The notes beneath the pieces were generated by a model. It did not search any database, had not been told where the DNA came from, and was given only the letters and a program-made list of their open reading frames with translations. From a bacterium (GTDB taxonomy: Bacteria > Verrucomicrobiota > Verrucomicrobiia > Limisphaerales > UBA11358), in assembly GCA_021781185.1 (NCBI GenBank), contig JAJXXI010000521.1, positions 1 through 6,666 on the forward strand: a stretch of 6,666 nt of DNA, written 5' to 3'. Shown piece after piece: positions 4,964 through 6,666 of this stretch; the stretch's first letter is position 1; the number at the start of each line of letters is the position of its first letter. The position numbers and the translations under genes are program-made.

Positions 4964-5971
4964 ATGAGTGAAGGCAATAAACCGTTGAAAATGGTGACGT
5001 GTCCGGGCTGCGACGCGAAGACTTTCATCCCCGGCGACCTTCCGCCGCTGGCCACCGAGCCGTGCCGGAAATGCGGTCACGCCATCATGATGCCGATGCA
5101 GTTGCGACAGTTTGAACTGCGCAGCAAGATCGCGTCCGGCGGCATGGGCACGGTTTACCGGGCCATGGATACCACGCTGGAACGGCTCGTCGCCGTGAAA
5201 CTCATGAAGAAGGAGCTGCTCGACGATCCGGTCATGCTCGACAGCTTTTATCTGGAGGCCCGCGCCTGCGCCAAACTGAACCATACCAACATCGTTCACA
5301 TCTACACGTTCGATGAATGGGAGGGTGAACGCTATCTCGTGATGGAGCTGGCGGATCAGGGCAGCCTTGATGCGCGCATTGAAAAATTGCATTCCCTGCC
5401 GGAACTGCAAGTGCTGGACATCGGCATCAAGATCGCCTCCGCCCTCGACATGGCGTTGAAACACGACCTGCTCCACTGCGACATCAAGCCGGGAAATATT
5501 TTGTTCAACGCCGATCACGAGCCGAAGCTGGTGGATTTTGGGCTGGCTCGCAAAACAGATGCCGAACACGAAGGCGCGGAGTTTACCCGCGGCACGCCCT
5601 ATTACGTGGCCCCGGAAAAAATCAAACGCGAGCCGGAGACGTTCTTGTCCGACATGTATAGCCTGGGAGCAACCCTTTACCATGCGATCACCGGCTCCGT
5701 GCCGTTCGACGCGCCAACCGTGGAGGAAGTGGTCATGGCCCAGGTGCATACGGCCCTAACCCCGCCCAATCTGGTGCTGCCGGAAATCACCCAGCCCACC
5801 AGCGATGCGCTGGCCCGGGCGCTGGCCAAGTCTCCCGGCGAACGATTCTTGAGTTACGATGAATTCATCATGTCACTGGAAGCCGCCCGCAGCCTGCTGC
5901 TGCGGCAGCAATCGCAGGCACCGGAGCATCCAGATCAACCCAAGCGCATGACGAGCTGGTGGCGGCGGTAA
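4964..5971 (+). CDS. Soluble serine/threonine protein kinase with N-terminal zinc ribbon
   Basis: This is a Hanks-type kinase predicted to phosphorylate serine or threonine on cytoplasmic proteins. In the 335 residues, a zinc ribbon comes first: CPGC (C13, C16) and CRKC (C34, C37). The kinase domain runs from about 50 to 312. It has the glycine loop IASGGMGTVYRA (56-67, with alanine at 57 where the first loop glycine is usual), the ATP lysine K79 (VAVK) and the helix-C glutamate E98. The catalytic loop HCDIKPGN (D173, K175, N178), DFG at 191-193, APE at 217-219, SDMYSLGATLYH and PGERF follow. The usual HRD arginine is cysteine (C172), so activation-loop phosphorylation may not be the switch. 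The tail after 312 is short and hydrophilic, ending SWWRR. There is no membrane helix and no PASTA or WD40 sensor, unlike many bacterial kinases. Targets are unknown. Confidence 0.93.
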   Translation: MSEGNKPLKMVTCPGCDAKTFIPGDLPPLATEPCRKCGHAIMMPMQLRQFELRSKIASGGMGTVYRAMDTTLERLVAVKLMKKELLDDPVMLDSFYLEARACAKLNHTNIVHIYTFDEWEGERYLVMELADQGSLDARIEKLHSLPELQVLDIGIKIASALDMALKHDLLHCDIKPGNILFNADHEPKLVDFGLARKTDAEHEGAEFTRGTPYYVAPEKIKREPETFLSDMYSLGATLYHAITGSVPFDAPTVEEVVMAQVHTALTPPNLVLPEITQPTSDALARALAKSPGERFLSYDEFIMSLEAARSLLLRQQSQAPEHPDQPKRMTSWWRR

Positions 5972-5973
5972 TA

Positions 5974-6000
5974 TAAAAGGCGGACATTGCTGTCCGCCTT
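5974..6000. terminator. Terminator hairpin between convergent genes
   Basis: AAGGCGGACA (5977-5986) and TGTCCGCCTT (5991-6000) form a perfect 10-bp stem with a TTGC loop. On the minus strand it is followed by TTTTATATTA, so it is a good intrinsic terminator for the exported-protein gene, whose stop is 29 bp upstream. The plus strand ends CCTTCGCG, a poor U-tract. It begins only 5 bp after the kinase stop codon and may still help end that transcript. Confidence 0.8.
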
Positions 6001-6029
6001 CGCGTCAAATTGTTTTGGTCAGCGTGGGC

Positions 6030-6416
6030 TTAATTGCCGCCGGAAGCCTCGGTTTTCTTCTTCTTCTTTTCCCCCATGTGGATGACCATGGCGTGCAACT
6101 TGCCGGCTTCATCCTTGATGTAGGAGCCGCTGATTTTTTCGCCCACGGCAATGTCCGCCAGTGTGGCCGGATGGCCGTCCTTGGTGATCTTCGTGTGCGC
6201 CGTCACATTGATGACCAGGGTGCCGACCGTCACGGTTCTGGCCGCGGTGTCAACGGCAGCCACCTTGCCATGGAACGGCAGGCTGTGTTTTTTGGGCTTG
6301 GGGGTGACGGTTTCGCCGGAAGGCGTCTGGGCGGAATTATTCTGGGCGTGAACCGCCGCCGGAGCGGCGATCAGCGCGGTGCCAATGATGGCGTAGAGTG
6401 CGATTAGTTTTTTCAT
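6030..6416 (-). CDS. Small exported protein resembling DUF5666
   Basis: The 128-residue product starts with a clear signal peptide: MKK, a hydrophobic core LIALYAIIGTALIAAPAA, and a likely cleavage after VHA (residue 24). A short linker rich in Thr/Pro/Lys follows. A beta-rich domain (about 47-115) comes next, of the pattern HGKVAAVDTAARTVTVG ... NVTAHTKITKDGHPATLADIAVGEKISGSYI. This resembles the small DUF5666-type fold, where a variable linker bears the phrase 'G-V-x-A-V-D' and a 'L-x-D-I-x-V-G' turn. The assignment is by pattern only. The C-terminus carries five consecutive lysines (117-121) and a TEASGGN tail. It should act in the periplasm or outside the cell; no function is known. No Shine-Dalgarno sequence precedes the ATG at 6416. 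The terminator at 5974-6000 closes the unit. Confidence 0.8.
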   Translation of the reverse strand: MKKLIALYAIIGTALIAAPAAVHAQNNSAQTPSGETVTPKPKKHSLPFHGKVAAVDTAARTVTVGTLVINVTAHTKITKDGHPATLADIAVGEKISGSYIKDEAGKLHAMVIHMGEKKKKKTEASGGN

Positions 6417-6526
6417 GCGATGTGGTTTGATAGGTTTGTTGATTTGATTACCTGCGAGGCATCCAGACAGACCGTGCGTCCGGAAAGTTTCAAAAATGTT
6501 CAGTGAAAAACCATAATTCGCCCAAT

Positions 6527-6666
6527 TTACCAGGTTCCCTCGGTCAGCAGAGAGGCAATGTTTGAGGCCACGTCAGCCGCCAGCAACGGAGCCGCCTGGC
6601 GTTCGGAACTGGCCAGATCACTGCCGACATTGACCAGTGTGTGCCCCTTCACATCGCGGTCCATCA
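6527..6666 (-). CDS. C-terminal fragment of a possible LptE-like lipoprotein (5' end outside window)
   Basis: A minus-strand frame is open from the right edge to TAA at 6527-6529 and encodes at least 45 residues. They include HTLVNVGSDLASSER, then an amphipathic alanine-rich helix and the ending SNIASLLTEGTW. The combination 'SER/A...LAADVASNI..LL..W' at the extreme C-terminus is the pattern seen in LptE-family proteins, which plug the LptD channel for lipopolysaccharide at the outer membrane. The assignment rests on the last helix alone and is tentative. The ATG at 6664 is almost certainly an internal methionine. The exported-protein gene follows 110 bp downstream on the same strand. Confidence 0.45.
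   Translation of the reverse strand, partial: MDRDVKGHTLVNVGSDLASSERQAAPLLAADVASNIASLLTEGTW

Noticed and set aside
4736..5749. 337-codon open frame on the minus strand opposite the kinase gene
   Set aside because: It mirrors the kinase coding bias, has no family features, and would run through the microprotein region in a different frame. The kinase motifs on the plus strand are decisive.

Overview
The window looks like a piece of a GC-rich, Gram-negative bacterial chromosome, most probably from the Verrucomicrobiota or a nearby PVC lineage. This placement is an inference from three things: the style of the proteins (a soluble serine/threonine kinase with an N-terminal zinc ribbon, a class II-type deacetylase, an MFS permease tail), short degenerate intergenic repeats, and start codons without clear Shine-Dalgarno sequences. 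No marker gene proves the phylum. I see no rRNA, tRNA, CRISPR array, insertion sequence or phage gene.

Left part (1-4133, all + strand). The tail of an MFS permease is followed by nadD (NAD biosynthesis), a histone-deacetylase-family amidohydrolase, prmC (release-factor glutamine methyltransferase) and murA (first committed step of peptidoglycan synthesis). The deacetylase and prmC overlap (ATGA), and murA follows 46 bp later, so these three are probably co-transcribed. nadD, prmC and murA are housekeeping genes with their active-site residues intact. The 140 bp between nadD and the deacetylase holds a three-unit, 10-bp-periodic repeat.

Middle (4134-4963). murA converges on a minus-strand gene for an unrecognised 113-residue protein, with a perfect 17-bp inverted repeat between them. 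Upstream of that gene, on the same strand, is a compact unit: a TTGACA/TATTTT promoter, a 36-codon reading frame with coding-like third positions, and a strong intrinsic-terminator hairpin. It could be a microprotein gene of its own, or a leader with an attenuator in front of the 113-residue gene. This is the most interesting part of the window.

Right part (4964-6666). A soluble zinc-ribbon serine/threonine kinase on the + strand diverges from the microprotein unit. It converges on a minus-strand gene for a small exported protein resembling DUF5666, with a shared terminator hairpin between them. The last 140 bp hold the C-terminal end of another minus-strand gene, possibly an LptE-like outer-membrane lipoprotein.

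Apart from the deacetylase-prmC-murA string, the genes do not form an obvious pathway. No defence or mobile system is visible.
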